In this document: in pieces, positions 10,495 to 21,370 of the stretch | Layout: each line of letters starts with the position of its first letter | Numbering within the stretch: position 1 is the first letter of the stretch | Assembly (NCBI RefSeq): GCF_905171775.1 | Contig: NC_053499.1 | Coordinates: 30,906,526-30,970,525, forward strand | Direction: 5' to 3' | From: Rana temporaria | Lineage: Eukaryota > Chordata > Amphibia > Anura > Ranidae | DNA length: 64,000 nucleotides | The notes under the pieces: model-generated | Seen by the model: only the letters and a program-made list of their open reading frames with translations | Database searches by the model: none | What the model was told of the DNA's origin: nothing | Made by a program: the position numbers and the translations under genes

Positions 10495-11089
10495 AGCGAG
10501 GGTTCACCCTAAAAAAAATTCTAACATTACATTGAGCTCACTTCCGACATTGACAGTATGCTGATCTTTTTTTTTTGCCGAACATACCGTTGTATCGTTA
10601 TTTCCCCTCCCCCCCGGCTTCCGGGTAGTGAATCCCGCGGGAATCCCGTGGGAGTGGGCGTTCCTGTGCACAGGCTAAGTGATTGACGTATGACAAAAGC
10701 TTCCCCCCGGCGCATACGGCCGTGTCACAAGTTGTCGAAAGAAGCCGGACTGCGAGTCGGCTCTATACGGCGCTATATGGCACCTGCGCACCGACGTTTG
10801 GCTTCTTTTGGCAACTCGTGACACGGCCGTATGCGCCGGGGGGAAGCTTTTGTCATACGTCAATCACTTAGCCTGTGCATAGGAACGCCCACTCCCGCGG
10901 GATTCACTACCCGGAAGCTGGGGGGGGAAATAACGATACAACGGTATGTACGAAAAAAAAAATACCTGCAAATACCTGTATTGCACAGGTATCTTCTGCC
11001 CCCTCCCCCCTGAAAGGTGCCAAATGTGACACCAGAGGGGGGAAAGGTTTCTGAAAAGCGGAAGTTCCATTTGTGGATGGAACTCCGCT
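10495..11089. mobile_element. TTAA-flanked AGCGGGGGTTCACCC-family MITE, copy 2 (giant hairpin)
   Basis: TTAA lies at 10491-10494 and 11090-11093. The arms around 10600-10755 and 10795-10950 are nearly perfect inverted repeats (AAAGCTTCCCCCCGGCGC on both strands). As a result two 62-codon frames on opposite strands begin with the same peptide, MTYDKSFPPAHTAVS. The apex differs (GAGTCGGCTCTATACGG). Confidence 0.8.
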
Positions 11090-11094
11090 TTAAG

Positions 11095-12024
11095 TCCAAC
11101 TTCAGGAAACTTTAAAATTATCCCTTGCAGTGGGGCGCAGTTAATTGATTATTTAGGTGTAGGGGACATAGAAATGTACTTAGCCAATCCAGCACTACTC
11201 TGTGCTGCTAGACCTGCCCCGGCAGCATCTTCTTCCCCATGATCCAGTGGTCTAATGTCCTGACGTCATCAAGAAGTAATGACGGTGAGGTTCAATCCAG
11301 TGCAGGATGGGGGGCAGGGGGGGTCACCTGCTGGAGGAGCAGAGGATCAGATGGCAGTAAAATGCTTCTCCCTAGACAAAATGAGCAGTTAACCCTTGTA
11401 GTGCAGGCACAGTATACTGGAGCTGGGTTTTAAATATTAACTCATATTGATAAAATTATTTCCATTCAGTGATGATGTTAAAATGTACAGCATATTGTAA
11501 AACATTCCTATATCTATAGCTCCTTTTTAACCTGATATACTGTAGGTAATTTTACAGGAATGAAAAAGTATTTGTGAAATGGGTTTTTGTCTAAATTGAA
11601 GGGAAATATAATGAAAACTATTCATATTTTATATGTAAAAAAGATTGATAAAACACAGTAGTATAAAAAATCTGGATCATTGAAATTGTATTTATTTGGG
11701 AATATGTCACCTAAAAAGCAATTTATGTTACAATTTAGATAAAAGACATCAATTTGACATAAATATACTTATTGCCATTTTTTATTTAAAGTAGATCTAA
11801 ATTCTCCAAAAACGAATACCCTAATCTGTAAAGCACTGTAAGTAAAACAGGATCATATTTTTTAGTTAAAAAATACTATTTTGTAAAACCTTCTGATTAT
11901 GTACCTTTTAGTTCAACAGGTATTACTTTAATAAAAGGTGCAGATTTAAAAAATAATCAAACTTTTAAAATGACATAAATAAGTTAAAACATTGTAATAC
12001 CTGAGGTGAGAAGTGATTGCGTTT
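11095..12024. other. AT-rich spacer, no gene seen
   Basis: There is a short GC-richer patch at 11200-11400 (GCACAGTATACTGGAGCTGGG). The rest is A/T-rich with many stops. No repeat ends were recognised. Confidence 0.45.
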
Positions 12025-12026
12025 AA

Positions 12027-12891
12027 ACCCCCCTGGCGGTATTCCCGAGTCTGACTCGGGGTGATATTTTCATACCAAAAGCGGTAACCCCGAGTCAGAC
12101 TCGGGCTCGCCTCACTGGATCCACAGGCTTGGTTTACTTACCTTGTCCCTGGATCCAGTGATGCCACCGCGCTGTGTGAGCGAGCGGGACCTCGCTCGAT
12201 TCACACAGTGTCCTCCTGTGCAGCCGATCTCCATTCCCTGCGACGTTACGACGCACGGGAGCGGAGAACAACGCCAAATTCAAAAATGTAAACAAACACT
12301 ATACATACAGTATACTGTAATCTTATAGATTACAGTACTGTATGTAAAAAATACACACCCCCTTGTCCCTAGTGGTCTGCCCAGTGCCCTACATGTTCTT
12401 TTATATAATAAAAACCTTTCTTTCTCCCTGCAAACTGTATATTGTCCATAGCAACCAAAAGTGTCCCTTTATGTCAAAAATAGTTTTAGAGCAGCTAGAA
12501 AACAGCGATAATAAATTATAATCACTTGCAGAATTGTGCGATAGCGATTTGTGGGGAAATTCGTCATAAAAAAATAATAATAATGACAGCGACAATTCTG
12601 CAACTGAGCAAATTTTAGTGATTTTGAGTTGATTACATTATTGAATAATTTTTATTATAATTATATTATTACTTGTTATAATTATTTATAATTATTAATT
12701 ATATTATAATTTATAATTTTGTTTTTAAAAAAATGTCATACCCGGGATGCCTATTAGAATCTTGTTTGGTCAGATTTAAATGAGTTATTCCTAAAAATTA
12801 CAGACCTACAGTATAAAACGCCAAATTTCCTTGCAAATAATGGTACCGTTTTCAGCACCTTTTTTCTGAAAGAATCATACCGCCAGGGAGG
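12027..12891 (+). mobile_element. TTAA-flanked CCTGGCGGT element, copy 2
   Basis: The left end is ACCCCCCTGGCGGTATTCC after TTAA (12023-12026). The right end ATACCGCCAGGGAGG precedes TTAA at 12892-12895. It holds the GAGTCTGACTCGGG hairpin, a GGCGCACGGGAGCGGAG-like promoterless GC block, and the AT palindrome at 12630-12720. It is about 1.6 kb from copy 1 and opposite in orientation. Confidence 0.8.
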
Positions 12892-13116
12892 TTAATTATG
12901 CTTAGAACTAAACAAGGAACTTTGAGTCTCTACCAAATAATATATTAATAAAATAATAAAACTAGCAATTACAATACTGATTTTGTAAACAACTTTATGA
13001 CAAAGGGTCATTGTGAAATAATACCATTTGCGGTAATTTCAATGTTTGTGGTTTGTGAACTTTTTGTCGATATTGGTATTTTCTGTTCTCAAAAAGTTGT
13101 ATTGCATACATATACA

Positions 13117-13425
13117 GTAAAACCTTGGATTGCGAGCATAGTTTGTTCCGGAAGCATGTTTGTAATCCAAAGCACTTGTATATCAAAGCAAATTTTCCAG
13201 TAAGAAATAATGGAAACTCTAATGAATCGTTCCACAACCATTTATTCATAAGTCCTCCAGTTTATAGTCCATATAAAAAGATTTTAGCAATTTAAGTTGT
13301 GTAACCATAAAATGTCCATCCACAAATGGAAGCCTCCACAAGGGGATTAGAAGCAAAATCAAGCAGGTGCGCTACATATAGTATAGTATAGAAGTAGTAT
13401 AGTATAGAAGAGAAGAGAGGCGCCT
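13117..13425 (+). mobile_element. 5' part of a Tc1/mariner- or pogo-like element
   Basis: It begins TACAGTAAAACCTTGGATTG and continues with AATCCAAAGCACTTGTATAT and AGAAATAATGGAAACTC. I recognise this as a widespread DNA-transposon end in vertebrates. A TA precedes CAGT. No matching right end is present, and the copy fades into a TATAGTATAG repeat and the next MITE. Confidence 0.45.
13374..13415. repeat. TATAG / AGTATAGAAG simple repeat
   Basis: A short tandem run of TATAGTATAG and AGAAG units. Confidence 0.6.
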
Positions 13426-13429
13426 CTTA

Positions 13430-13826
13430 GGCACCGTACACACGATCAGTCCATCCGATGAGAATGGACTGTTGTCATCGGTTAACCGATGAAGCTGACT
13501 GATGGTCTGATGTGCCTACACACCATAGGTTAAATAACCGATTGTGTCAGAAGGCGGTGACGTAAAACACAACGACGTGCTGAAAAAAACGAAGTTCAAT
13601 GCTTCCAAGCATGCGTCGACTTGATTCTGAGCATGCGCGGGTTTTTAACCAATGCTTTTGCATACTAACGATCGGTTTTGTCCATCGGTTAAATTTTAAA
13701 GCAAGTTCTAATTTTTTTGACCAAAGGTTAACTGACCGATGGGGCCCACACACGATCAGTTTGGACCGATGAAAACGGTCCTTCAGTCCGTTTTCATCGG
13801 TTTTGACCGATCATGTGTACGCGGCC
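13430..13826. mobile_element. GTACACACG-group MITE (GGTCCAAACCGATG arm), TTA-flanked
   Basis: The ends are GGCACCGTACACACGATC and GATCATGTGTACGCGGCC, with exact TTA duplications at 13427-13429 and 13827-13829. The terminal hairpins use the words ACCGATGAAAACGG / CCGTTTTCATCGGT. A shortened core reads GCGGTGACGTAAAACAC ... TTGATTCTGAGCATGCGCGG. Relatives lie at 15203, 24431 and 43605. Confidence 0.8.
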
Positions 13827-13829
13827 TTA

Positions 13830-14340
13830 GTGTAGCAATATGGTTACATTTAATGAAGGTACAACATTTAGAAACTCACATGGTTGATGATTAAAAGAGG
13901 CACATCTAAGTATGCAGGCATCTGGGGTAAAGCGATCCACATAGAACAGAAGATCTGACATGTCATCTGGCAGAACGGGGAATCGCCTTGTTTATATAGA
14001 CAGTTCCCCGTTCTGCCTCTATACACCGCAATCGCGGGTCACCTGGCGAACATCGAGTGCGCCGAACCCGCGGGCACGCTCCCGCAGTGAGCGGTGGTCG
14101 CCCTCTATCTCCTGTGCAAAGATCGACGTACACCTATGGCGGTTTGCGCAGTAGAGCCGACCTTCCGCAGTATAATGATGGCGGCTGGTTGGCCAGCGGC
14201 TAATATGCACAAAGTGGAGAACAGTAAATGTAACACTGGTACATATTTGCTTCTTCAGCACTCACTCATATCCCCCAGATTGGTCCCCAACTCCCCAATA
14301 CTTATTCCCAATTCCACATTTAACCCTTTCCTTTGCCAAT
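13830..14340. other. Unclassified GC-mixed DNA, no gene seen
   Basis: It contains a palindrome around CAGAACGGGGAATCGCC and GGCAGTTCCCCGTTCTG (13971-14010). Open frames of 60-109 codons here lack any recognisable domain. Confidence 0.4.
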
Positions 14341-14853
14341 GTTTAACCACTTCAGCTCCAGAAGGTTTAACCCTCCCTTCCCGACCAGGCTATTTTTTGG
14401 GATACGGTACTGTGTTGCTTTAACTGACAATTGCGCGGTCGTGCGACACTGAACCCAAATAAAATTAGTGTCCTTTTTTCCCCACAAATAGAGCTTTCTT
14501 TTGGTGATATTTGATCACCTCTGCGTTTTTTATTGTTTGCGCTATAAACAAAAAAGTCTGACTATTAAAAAAAAAAAAAACATTTTTTACTTTCTGCTAT
14601 AAAACATACCCAATAAATAAATAAAAAAATCGAATTTCTTCATAAGTTTAGGCCAATATGTACAGTATTCTGCTACATGTTTTTGGTTAAAAAAAAAAAT
14701 CCCAATAAATGTATAATGATTGGTTTGCGCAAAAGTTATAGCATCTACAAACTATGGGATAGCTTTATGGACTTTTTATTTTTGTATTAGTAATGGTGGC
14801 GAGCAGCGATTTTTAGCAGGACTGCGACATTGCGGCGGACAAATTTGACACTA
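14341..14853 (-). mobile_element. CCACTT-family element, truncated, inverted
   Basis: It starts TTTAACCACTTCAGCTCC and keeps the A/T-rich half (GCTATAAACAAAAAAGTC, AACTATGGGATAGC, TGGTGGCGAGCAGCG) in the orientation opposite to 935-1931. The far end is lost where a TGGTTCACACTGG-type fragment begins at about 14856. Confidence 0.6.
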
Positions 14854-14855
14854 AG

Positions 14856-15200
14856 CCCTGGTTCACACTGGTGCGATTTGACATCCAATTTGTATTAGGA
14901 TTTAGGAGTCTTAGGACTCCCGGCCAATCGGGTCTCAGGACCCACTTCCTGTTTGGCCGGGAAGAGAAGCAACGGCCCCAGGCTCTTCTCAAGCTTCACA
15001 ATCTGGAACGAGGAGCAGCAGCCCTAACCCTGATGCACCTCCTAAGGTAAGGAGGCCTCTGATCGCTGCTTTTTGCGCTGGGGGGGGACGGACAACGTCA
15101 GGGATCGCTGCTTTCCTATCCGTCCCCCTACTTTACCAGGTCTGAGTTCAACTGTACAGAAGATAATAAGCGGTTGATATTAAAAAAAAATAACTCAACT
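14856..15200. repeat. TGGTTCACACTGGTGCGATTT repeat fragment
   Basis: It opens with CCCTGGTTCACACTGGTGCG and contains CTCCCGGCCAATCGGG and CTTCTCCC-like words also seen at 41580-41700. Both stretches look like pieces of one repeat family. No right end was found. Confidence 0.4.
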
Positions 15201-15202
15201 CA

Positions 15203-15622
15203 GGCCGCGTACACATGATCGGTCAAAACCGATGAAAACGGACTGAAGGACCTTTTCATCGGTCCAAACCGATCGTGTGTGGGCCCCATCGGTCAGTTAA
15301 CCTTCGGTCAAAAAAATGAGAACTTGCTTTAAAATTTAACCGATGGACGCCTAACCGATTGGTCAAAACCGATTGTTAGTAGGCACAACCATCGGTTAAA
15401 AACCCGCCTATGCTCAGAATCAAGTCGATGCATGCTTGGAAGCATTGAACTTCGTTTTTTTCAGCACGTCGTTGTGTTTTACGTCACCGCGTTCTGACAC
15501 AATCGTTTTTTTAACAGATGGTGTGTAGGCGCGACGGACCATCAGTCAGGTTCATCGGTTAACCGATGACAACAGTCCTTGGGACCGTTCTCATCGGATG
15601 GACTGATCGTGTGTACGAGGCC
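15203..15622. mobile_element. GTACACACG-group MITE (GGTCAAAACCGATG arm), first of three end to end
   Basis: The ends are GGCCGCGTACACATGATCGG and CTGATCGTGTGTACGAGGCC. The terminal hairpins are ACCGATGAAAACGG / CCTTTTCATCGGT. The core is in reverse orientation: TGCTCAGAATCAAGTCGATG ... TTTTACGTCACCGCG. It abuts the next MITE with about 3 bp between them. Confidence 0.8.
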
Positions 15623-15625
15623 TGA

Positions 15626-15894
15626 AGCCTCGTACACACGACCGAGGAACTCGACGGGCTAAACACATCGTTTTCCTCGTCGAGTTCCTTGTTAGACTGT
15701 CGAGGAACTCGACAAGGCAAGTTTCTCCATTCCCGTCGAGGAAATAGAGAACTTGCTCTCTTTTTGGCTCGTCGAGTTTCTCGACAGTTTCCTCTACGAA
15801 AATGTACACACGACCGGTTTCCTCGGCAAAAAAATTTCTCCTAGCAAGTTTCTTGCTGGTTTTCGCCGAGAAACTCGGTCGTGTGTACGAGGCC
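15626..15894. mobile_element. GTACACACG-group MITE (CTCGACGAG arm), second of three
   Basis: The ends are AGCCTCGTACACACGACC and GTCGTGTGTACGAGGCC, followed by TTA at 15895-15897. The arm words are GAGGAACTCGAC and CTCGTCGAGTT. Nearly the same element lies at 24056-24295. There is no core module, only hairpins. Confidence 0.8.
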
Positions 15895-15897
15895 TTA

Positions 15898-16146
15898 GGC
15901 CTCGTACACACGACAGAGTTTCTCGGCAGAATTCACCGAGAAACTCGGTCAAACCCGGATTCTGCCGAGAAACTCTGTCGTCTGTACACTTTTGGCCCGA
16001 TGGAGCCGCCGAGGAACTCGTCGAGAAAATAGAGAACATGTTCTCTATTTTCTCGTTGTTCTATGGGAGAAGGCGTCCCGCCGAGCTCCTCGGCGGCTTC
16101 ATCCCTGAACTCACCGAGGAACCTCCTCGGCCGTGTGTACGGGGCC
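15898..16146. mobile_element. GTACACACG-group MITE (CTCGGC arm), third of three
   Basis: The ends are GGCCTCGTACACACGACAG and GGCCGTGTGTACGGGGCC. Its closest relative in the window is 32-302: both share AGAGAACATGTTCTCT and CCGCCGAGCTCCTCGGC words. It follows the second element with only TTA between them. Confidence 0.8.
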
Positions 16147-16147
16147 T

Positions 16148-17222
16148 GACACTATCTACCAGAAATTTAGCTTCATTGAAAAAAAATGTCCTGGGACATG
16201 TTTACCCGTAGATCACATCTGTATTCCTTGTACTACTGTCGGATTTCTCACAACTCTTCTAGAAAGCAGCTTTAGCTAACGGTAACAAATGCTGTCTACT
16301 GTACAATGACATCACACTACATGTTTGTTTTCTGTAATGTACAAACCACACAGAAACAATTGCTTAGAACAATCGATCGTTCATCAATCCTTCTGTTCTG
16401 CCGGTTATCTCCCAACAGCCCACCTGGCACCAGATGTGCCATCAGCCACCGCGCAAGTCTCGTCATGCGAGTGGCAGCATACCAAACCTCCGGTGACGTT
16501 CACCTGGAAGCACTTGGCCCTCAACAGCTGTAGCCTCTTGATTACCATCCCCACCCGGACACCTCCATCCATGCACCGTATCAGTCGCCTGTCAGTTTGG
16601 CTTAGCTCCGTCTTTGACTGACTGAAGTCGGGTAAGAGGGAGTGATATGCTGAGGAATGGTTAAAATTAATTGCTACATATGAAAAAATTGAGAGATAAT
16701 TATTCCTGCTTCCCTGTCACTGCTCGAGGGTAGATGACCTCATTAACTTGCAGCTTGTACACAATTCAATTACTAGGAGATGGAAAATACATTTTTAATT
16801 ACCTCAGTGGCTTGGGTCCCATTCATCTCCATTTGCACGCTGGTTTTTATGGGGATGTGTTCTCAAGAATGGGCAATAGCTTAATAGAATTAACTTGCCA
16901 CTGAAACTTTATGCCTTTTTAGAGTCCTCGGTGTCATTTCAAAATGAAGTTTAAGTCAGGCATTTGGGGTTCATAATTGGTGAGCATGCCCTGTCCTCAG
17001 GTTAGTTTCCATAGGACATCATATATTTGGTCATCACTGCGTCATACTGCTAAAGGGTTCTCATGAACTTCATGAATGGTAAGTTCCCCCAATGGGTGAA
17101 TTCTTTCATTAAGATGGTACAGGGATGTGGCGAACCAAAGCACCCTGTATTTTTCAAATAAAAGGGTTTACCCTTTTTAATCAGTTGCTGCCTCTCAGTG
17201 CTGCTAATCTCCTCTGGCCTCT
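16148..17222. other. Unique DNA, no confirmed gene
   Basis: About 1.1 kb without element ends. A 98-codon plus-strand frame at 16325-16621 has no motif I know. The stretch 16640-16960 is evenly composed and unique-looking and could be intronic or conserved non-coding DNA. I see no splice-framed exon. Confidence 0.4.
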
Positions 17223-17224
17223 TA

Positions 17225-17312
17225 GGCCGCATACACACAACCGGTCCAAACCGATGAAAGCGGACTGAGGTTCAGTTTCATCGGTCCAAACCGACCGTGT
17301 CTACGGCCCATC
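17225..17312. mobile_element. Left hairpin of a GTACACACG-group MITE, remainder lost
   Basis: It starts GGCCGCATACACACAACC after TTA (17222-17224). It contains one complete hairpin, GGTCCAAACCGATGAAAGC to CATCGGTCCAAACCGACC, and then breaks into unrelated repeat DNA at about 17313. Confidence 0.6.
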
Positions 17313-17440
17313 GGAAGTGCAGTCGCTGTAGATCCGAGCTTGCACATGATTGGATGATAAAATCAGCAGAGCTTCCCCTAATTTCAGATCTTCCCCTCAG
17401 ATTTACAGTGACTGCATTTCCAAGTGCACTTTGGTGGTGG
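17313..17440. repeat. Fragment of the GGGGGTTATTTACG family
   Basis: GTGCAGTCGCTGTAGATCCG, TGCACATGATTGGATGATAA and CCCCTCAGATTTACAG match the interior of the complete element at 19099-19393 with small gaps. The ends are missing. Confidence 0.6.
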
Positions 17441-17465
17441 CTGCTGGGATGTTCTTTACACACAA

Positions 17466-17964
17466 GCGAAATTTCCATCTGAAAAAAGTTGGATGGTTTT
17501 TCCGACAGAATTCCGCGCAAGCTTGGCTTGCATACACATGGTCACACCAAAGTTCCCTGAACTTTCGAACGTTAAGAACGTGGTGACGTACAACACTACG
17601 ACGAGGCGGGAAAAAGAAGTTCAGATTCTGAGCATGCGTCAAATTGTTTCCGAGTATGCATGTTTTTTTCCCGCCGGAATTCCATACAGACGAACGGATT
17701 TTCTGTTATAAAAAGTCAGATGGGGCATACACACGGTCGGAATATCCGATGAAAAGCTCCCAAAGCTTGCGGTCCAAGGACCCAGACTATGGAACACTCT
17801 ACCAACCAGCATCCGGTTGGAGGTAGACCCATCTCTTCTGAGGGCCCGGGGAATGGATACCAAGCGCCCAGAGGCGATTCAGTTTCGATGTGCTGCGCTA
17901 TATAAGTTTCTCACTCACTCATCTGACTTTTTCCATCGGAAATTCCGACCGTGTGTACGCGGCA
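17466..17964. mobile_element. GTACACACG-group MITE (GGAATTTCCGAC arm), partial, carrying an L2 piece
   Basis: The right end GACCGTGTGTACGCGGCA is followed by TTA (17965-17967). Arm words GGTCGGAATATCCGATG and CATCGGAAATTCCGACC pair around an L2 insertion at about 17761-17921. The core is short: GTGGTGACGTACAACAC ... TTCTGAGCATGCG. The left end is degraded. Confidence 0.6.
17761..17921 (+). mobile_element. L2-type LINE 3' end with (CTCA)n tail
   Basis: CGGTCCAAGGACCCAGACTATGG, CAAGCGCCCAGAGGCGATT and TGCTGCGCTATA match the last 170 bp of the longer L2 copy ending at 21370. The tail is CTCACTCACTCA. It encodes only a decayed remnant of the reverse transcriptase C-terminus and sits in the hairpin apex of a MITE. 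Confidence 0.75.
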
Positions 17965-17967
17965 TTA

Positions 17968-18587
17968 CTTTCACTTTGGATGATAATGTAAACAGAAAAA
18001 AATAGAGAAGTAGGATCTCCCTAATGGGGGCACATACAGCAAACAAAATCTGATAGGGGTGCTTATGCCACCCTACTCTACCAAAATAAAAAAAATAAAA
18101 AAGTTTTGCTTTTAGCTGTACTTTAAATTAGAAGCACAACTTTCCCAACCTAGTAGAGGTGTTGCAATGTTGTAAACTTTTCAGAAATTGTTGCATTAAT
18201 TTTCATAAAACATAATCTGACCTTTACCAAAGTCAGAACAAAAAAATCTTTTTTTTTTTACTAGTTTTTTTTTTTTTTTACCAAAAACACAGTTTCCCTA
18301 CCATATCTTTTTACAGATATCTTAAAAAAAAACAATATCGATGATTCAAATAATGATAATGGCATTTTTAAGAGTTTTTTTTTGGGCTAACGTATCCTAA
18401 ATATCATAGAATTTTAATTGACATAATTTTGCTTATAGCTGAGCTACACTACATCTGAGCACCACAAACCAAAAACGCTATTACATTTATTTTTATATAT
18501 TCAAAACTACCTATCCCATCCATCTATGTCTCCATGCTTTATTGTCCTAAAAAAGAAGTTTGAAAAAACACTCCCTAGCATTTCTGT
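17968..18587. other. A/T-rich spacer with T runs, no gene seen
   Basis: Homopolymer T runs at about 18249-18281 and 18373-18382 and an AGCTGTACTTTAAATTA word near 18115 are the only features. No reading frame is worth reporting. Confidence 0.5.
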
Positions 18588-19098
18588 CGCCGTCGTATCT
18601 TAGCTGTCTAGTTCCGCCGGCCGCTAGGGGCGTGAACGCTGATTTACGCCTAGAATGCGTAAATCAGCGAGATACGCCGATTCACGAATGTACGCTTGCC
18701 CGTCGCAGTAAAGATACGCCGTTTACGTAAGGCGTTTTTCGGCGTAAAGTTAGTCGAGCAAATAGCTGGACTAGTTAAAGTTAAGTATGGCGTGAATGGG
18801 GCTGGACGTAATTTACGTTCACGTCGAAACCAATACGTTCTTGCGGCGTACTTTGGAGCAATGCACACTGGGATATGTCCACGGACGGCGCATGCGCCAT
18901 TCGTAAAAAACTTCAATCACGTCGGGTCACGAGTAATTTACATAAAACACGCCCCCTCATCCTCATTTAAATTAGGCGCACTTACGCCAGCCCATTCACG
19001 CTACGCCGCCGTAACTTAGGAGGCAAGTGCTTTGTGAATACAGCACTTGATACGCTACGCCGCCTTAAAGATGCACACATCTACCTGAATCTAGCTAA
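18588..19098. mobile_element. TAGCCAGATTC-family MITE, 5'-truncated
   Basis: The right end TACCTGAATCTAGCTAA is kept. The left end is lost within the CGTCGTATCTTAGCTG arm. It contains TTTACGTAAGGCG and a perfect GGCGCATGCGCC palindrome at 18887-18898. It directly abuts the GGGGGTTATTTACG element. Confidence 0.7.
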
Positions 19099-19393
19099 GG
19101 GGGTTATTTACGAAAAAGGCAAATCCACTTTGCACTACAAGTGCAAAGTGCACTTGAAATTGCATTGAAAGTACACTTGGAAGTGCAGCCGCTGTAGATC
19201 CGAGGGGGACATGCAAGGGAAATAAAAACAGCATTTTAGCTTGCACATGATTGGATGATAAAGTCAACAGCGCTTCCCCTTATTTCAGATCTACCCCTCA
19301 GATTTACAGAACTTTCAGTGCAATTTTAAGTGCACTTTGCACTTGTAGTTTGCACTTAGTGTAAAGTGGATTTGCCTTTCGTAAATAACCCCC
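19099..19393. mobile_element. GGGGGTTATTTACG-family MITE
   Basis: The ends GGGGGTTATTTACGAAAAAG and CTTTCGTAAATAACCCCC are inverted, followed inward by GGCAAATCCACTTTGCAC and its complement. The interior has repeated AAGTGCA words. A fragment of the same family is at 17313-17440. Confidence 0.75.
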
Positions 19394-19394
19394 A

Positions 19395-20035
19395 TAGTCA
19401 ACGTTGATTGAGAGAGGGAAGTTCTGCTTTAAGAGAAATATGGTCAAAAGAGATTTCAGAATGCATAGAAAAGTTGGTATGGTTCATAAAACTATAAAAA
19501 GTTTAGAAATTTACAGTTACAAATACAAAGTGTCAAGCAGATAATATGCAAATGTAGAATCCGTCTGAAAACAATCAATTAAGGATGAGGGGGATTTCGA
19601 CAAAACAGATTTTGCTGTTGGCATATGCAGCGAGTTTAGTTATTGTAGCATTTTTATTTGTGTTATGTTTCCTTTTTGTTATTTGATTGTTATTTTTGAA
19701 ATGTCATGTGTAATTTTTTTTATTTTTTATTTTTTTATTGTCTGTTTTTTTTTTCTGTGAAAAAAAACATAAAATAATGAGACACACCTAAGAACCTCTG
19801 GTTGACAGTTAAGTATTTGTGAGTATTTTTTACATTTGATAACATCTGTGTTGATAAGTATACCATATGTAATACACCTAATTAAGTGCCCTTCATCTCA
19901 AGTTTGCTAAAGACCAGCTAGATGTTGGATGTTTTTTTAGCACTACTAGAACAATCTTCTACGGATAGATGATGCTTTGTCGTAATCTGAAGCAAGCTGT
20001 TTAAGCCAGATATCTTCAAAATGATACAGTTATGA
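19395..20035. other. A/T-rich spacer, no gene seen
   Basis: T-rich tracts occur around 19709-19760. No ends, tandem units or frames stand out. Confidence 0.5.
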
Positions 20036-20109
20036 AACGCAACGCAGTGCCCAATAGCAAAAAGTGCTCTGGTCTTTGGCCAGCCAAATGGTCCGGGGCT
20101 GAAGTGGTT
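20036..20109 (+). mobile_element. Right end of a CCACTT-family element
   Basis: GGTCCGGGGCTGAAGTGGTTAA matches the right ends at 1912-1935 and 48365-48386. Only about 70 bp remain. Confidence 0.6.
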
Positions 20110-20222
20110 AAGGGGCAGTAGAAAGATAACTTACCTGTGGGAGTGGTTTATATTCAGGGAACTCTACAGTGCATATGTGGAGTAGTAGGAGTTTATAAAT
20201 GAGACAGGTGTCAGGAAAAAAG

Positions 20223-21370
20223 ACCTAATATGACCTCAAAGAAGTAGCAGGAGTCTCTGACGCGGCCCTACCGTGGTTCGCATCTTTCTTAGGAAATCGC
20301 ACTCAGACCGTGAAACTTGGAGATTTTACATCAGAAACACGGAGCATCACATGCGGAGTCCCTCAAGGATCACCCCTCTCACCCGTACTCTTCAACATCT
20401 ACATCCGCCCGCTCCTCAAAATCATCAGCAAGCAGGACCTGCGCTACCACCCCTATGCGGACGACACGCAGCTTTACCTTCGAATCACCAACAAAAAAGA
20501 CCAATTTCATGAACTTGAAAAGTGCCTCACACTGATCGACAATTGGATGACTGAAAGCTCCCTTAAACTCAATGGATCCAAAACAGAACTACTCACCCTT
20601 CACGCAAATAGGAAATCCATTTCTAGGACCACATGGACACCACCCACCATCCTCGGACAAACCATCGCGCCAAACAATAAAGTCAAAAGTCTCGGAGTCA
20701 TCTTTGACTCAGACATGACGATGGATGCACAAATAGGATCAGTCGTCAGCGGTTCTCATCATCTGCTCCGCATGCTACGTAGACTCATCCCCTTCATTCC
20801 GGAAGAGGACACAGCGGTAGTGGTTGGAACAATCATCAACTCACGACTCGACTACGCGAACTCCCTCTACTTAGGACTACCGAAATACCAGATGGCACGT
20901 CTACAAGTCGTCCAGAACACGGCAGCCAGACTGGTAACAGGTAAAAAGCATTGGGAATCAGTCTCCCCAGTCTTGAGGTCCCTCCACTGGCTGCTCGTGC
21001 AGGACAGGGTGACATTCAAGACGCTCTGCCTCACCCACAAATGTATACAGGGGAAGGCTCCCCAATACTTAAGCGAGAAAATAAAACCCTACGTCATCAA
21101 GCGCGTGCTCCGGTCAACCAACCAAAACCTTCTCCAAATTCCTAAATCCCGCTACAAATCGAAGGGAGAACGTAGATTTTCGGTCCAAGGACCACGGCTC
21201 TGGAATGCTCTACCCACTACCATCCGCTTGGAGGAAAACCATCGGGCATTTAGGAAAAAACTAAAGACCCACCTCTTCTGAAAGACCGGTACGACGCTGG
21301 ATGCCAAGCGCCTTGAGGCGATTAAGTTCGCATTTGCTGCGCTATACAAGTTACTCACTCACTCACTCAC
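20223..21370 (+). mobile_element. L2-type non-LTR retrotransposon, 5'-truncated, reverse transcriptase C-terminal half
   Basis: An open frame runs from about 20223 to the stop after 21281, about 350 codons, with no internal stop. Its first codons read GVSDAALPWFASFLGNRTQT. CGVPQGSPLSPVLFN is the reverse transcriptase B motif and YADDTQLYL is the catalytic YADD box with two Asp residues. Further on come LNGSKTELL, LGVIFDSDM, SRLDYANSLY and the conserved tail GPRLWNALP. This order is that of L2/CR1-clade ORF2 polymerases, which copy element RNA at a nicked target. The endonuclease and finger domains are missing. It ends in CTCACTCACTCACTC. The GTG at 20310 is only a convenient start and is not biologically meaningful. 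Confidence 0.9.

Noticed and set aside
10675..10871. Two overlapping frames encoding the same peptide start on opposite strands
   Set aside because: A consequence of the near-perfect inverted repeat in a MITE, not a pair of genes.
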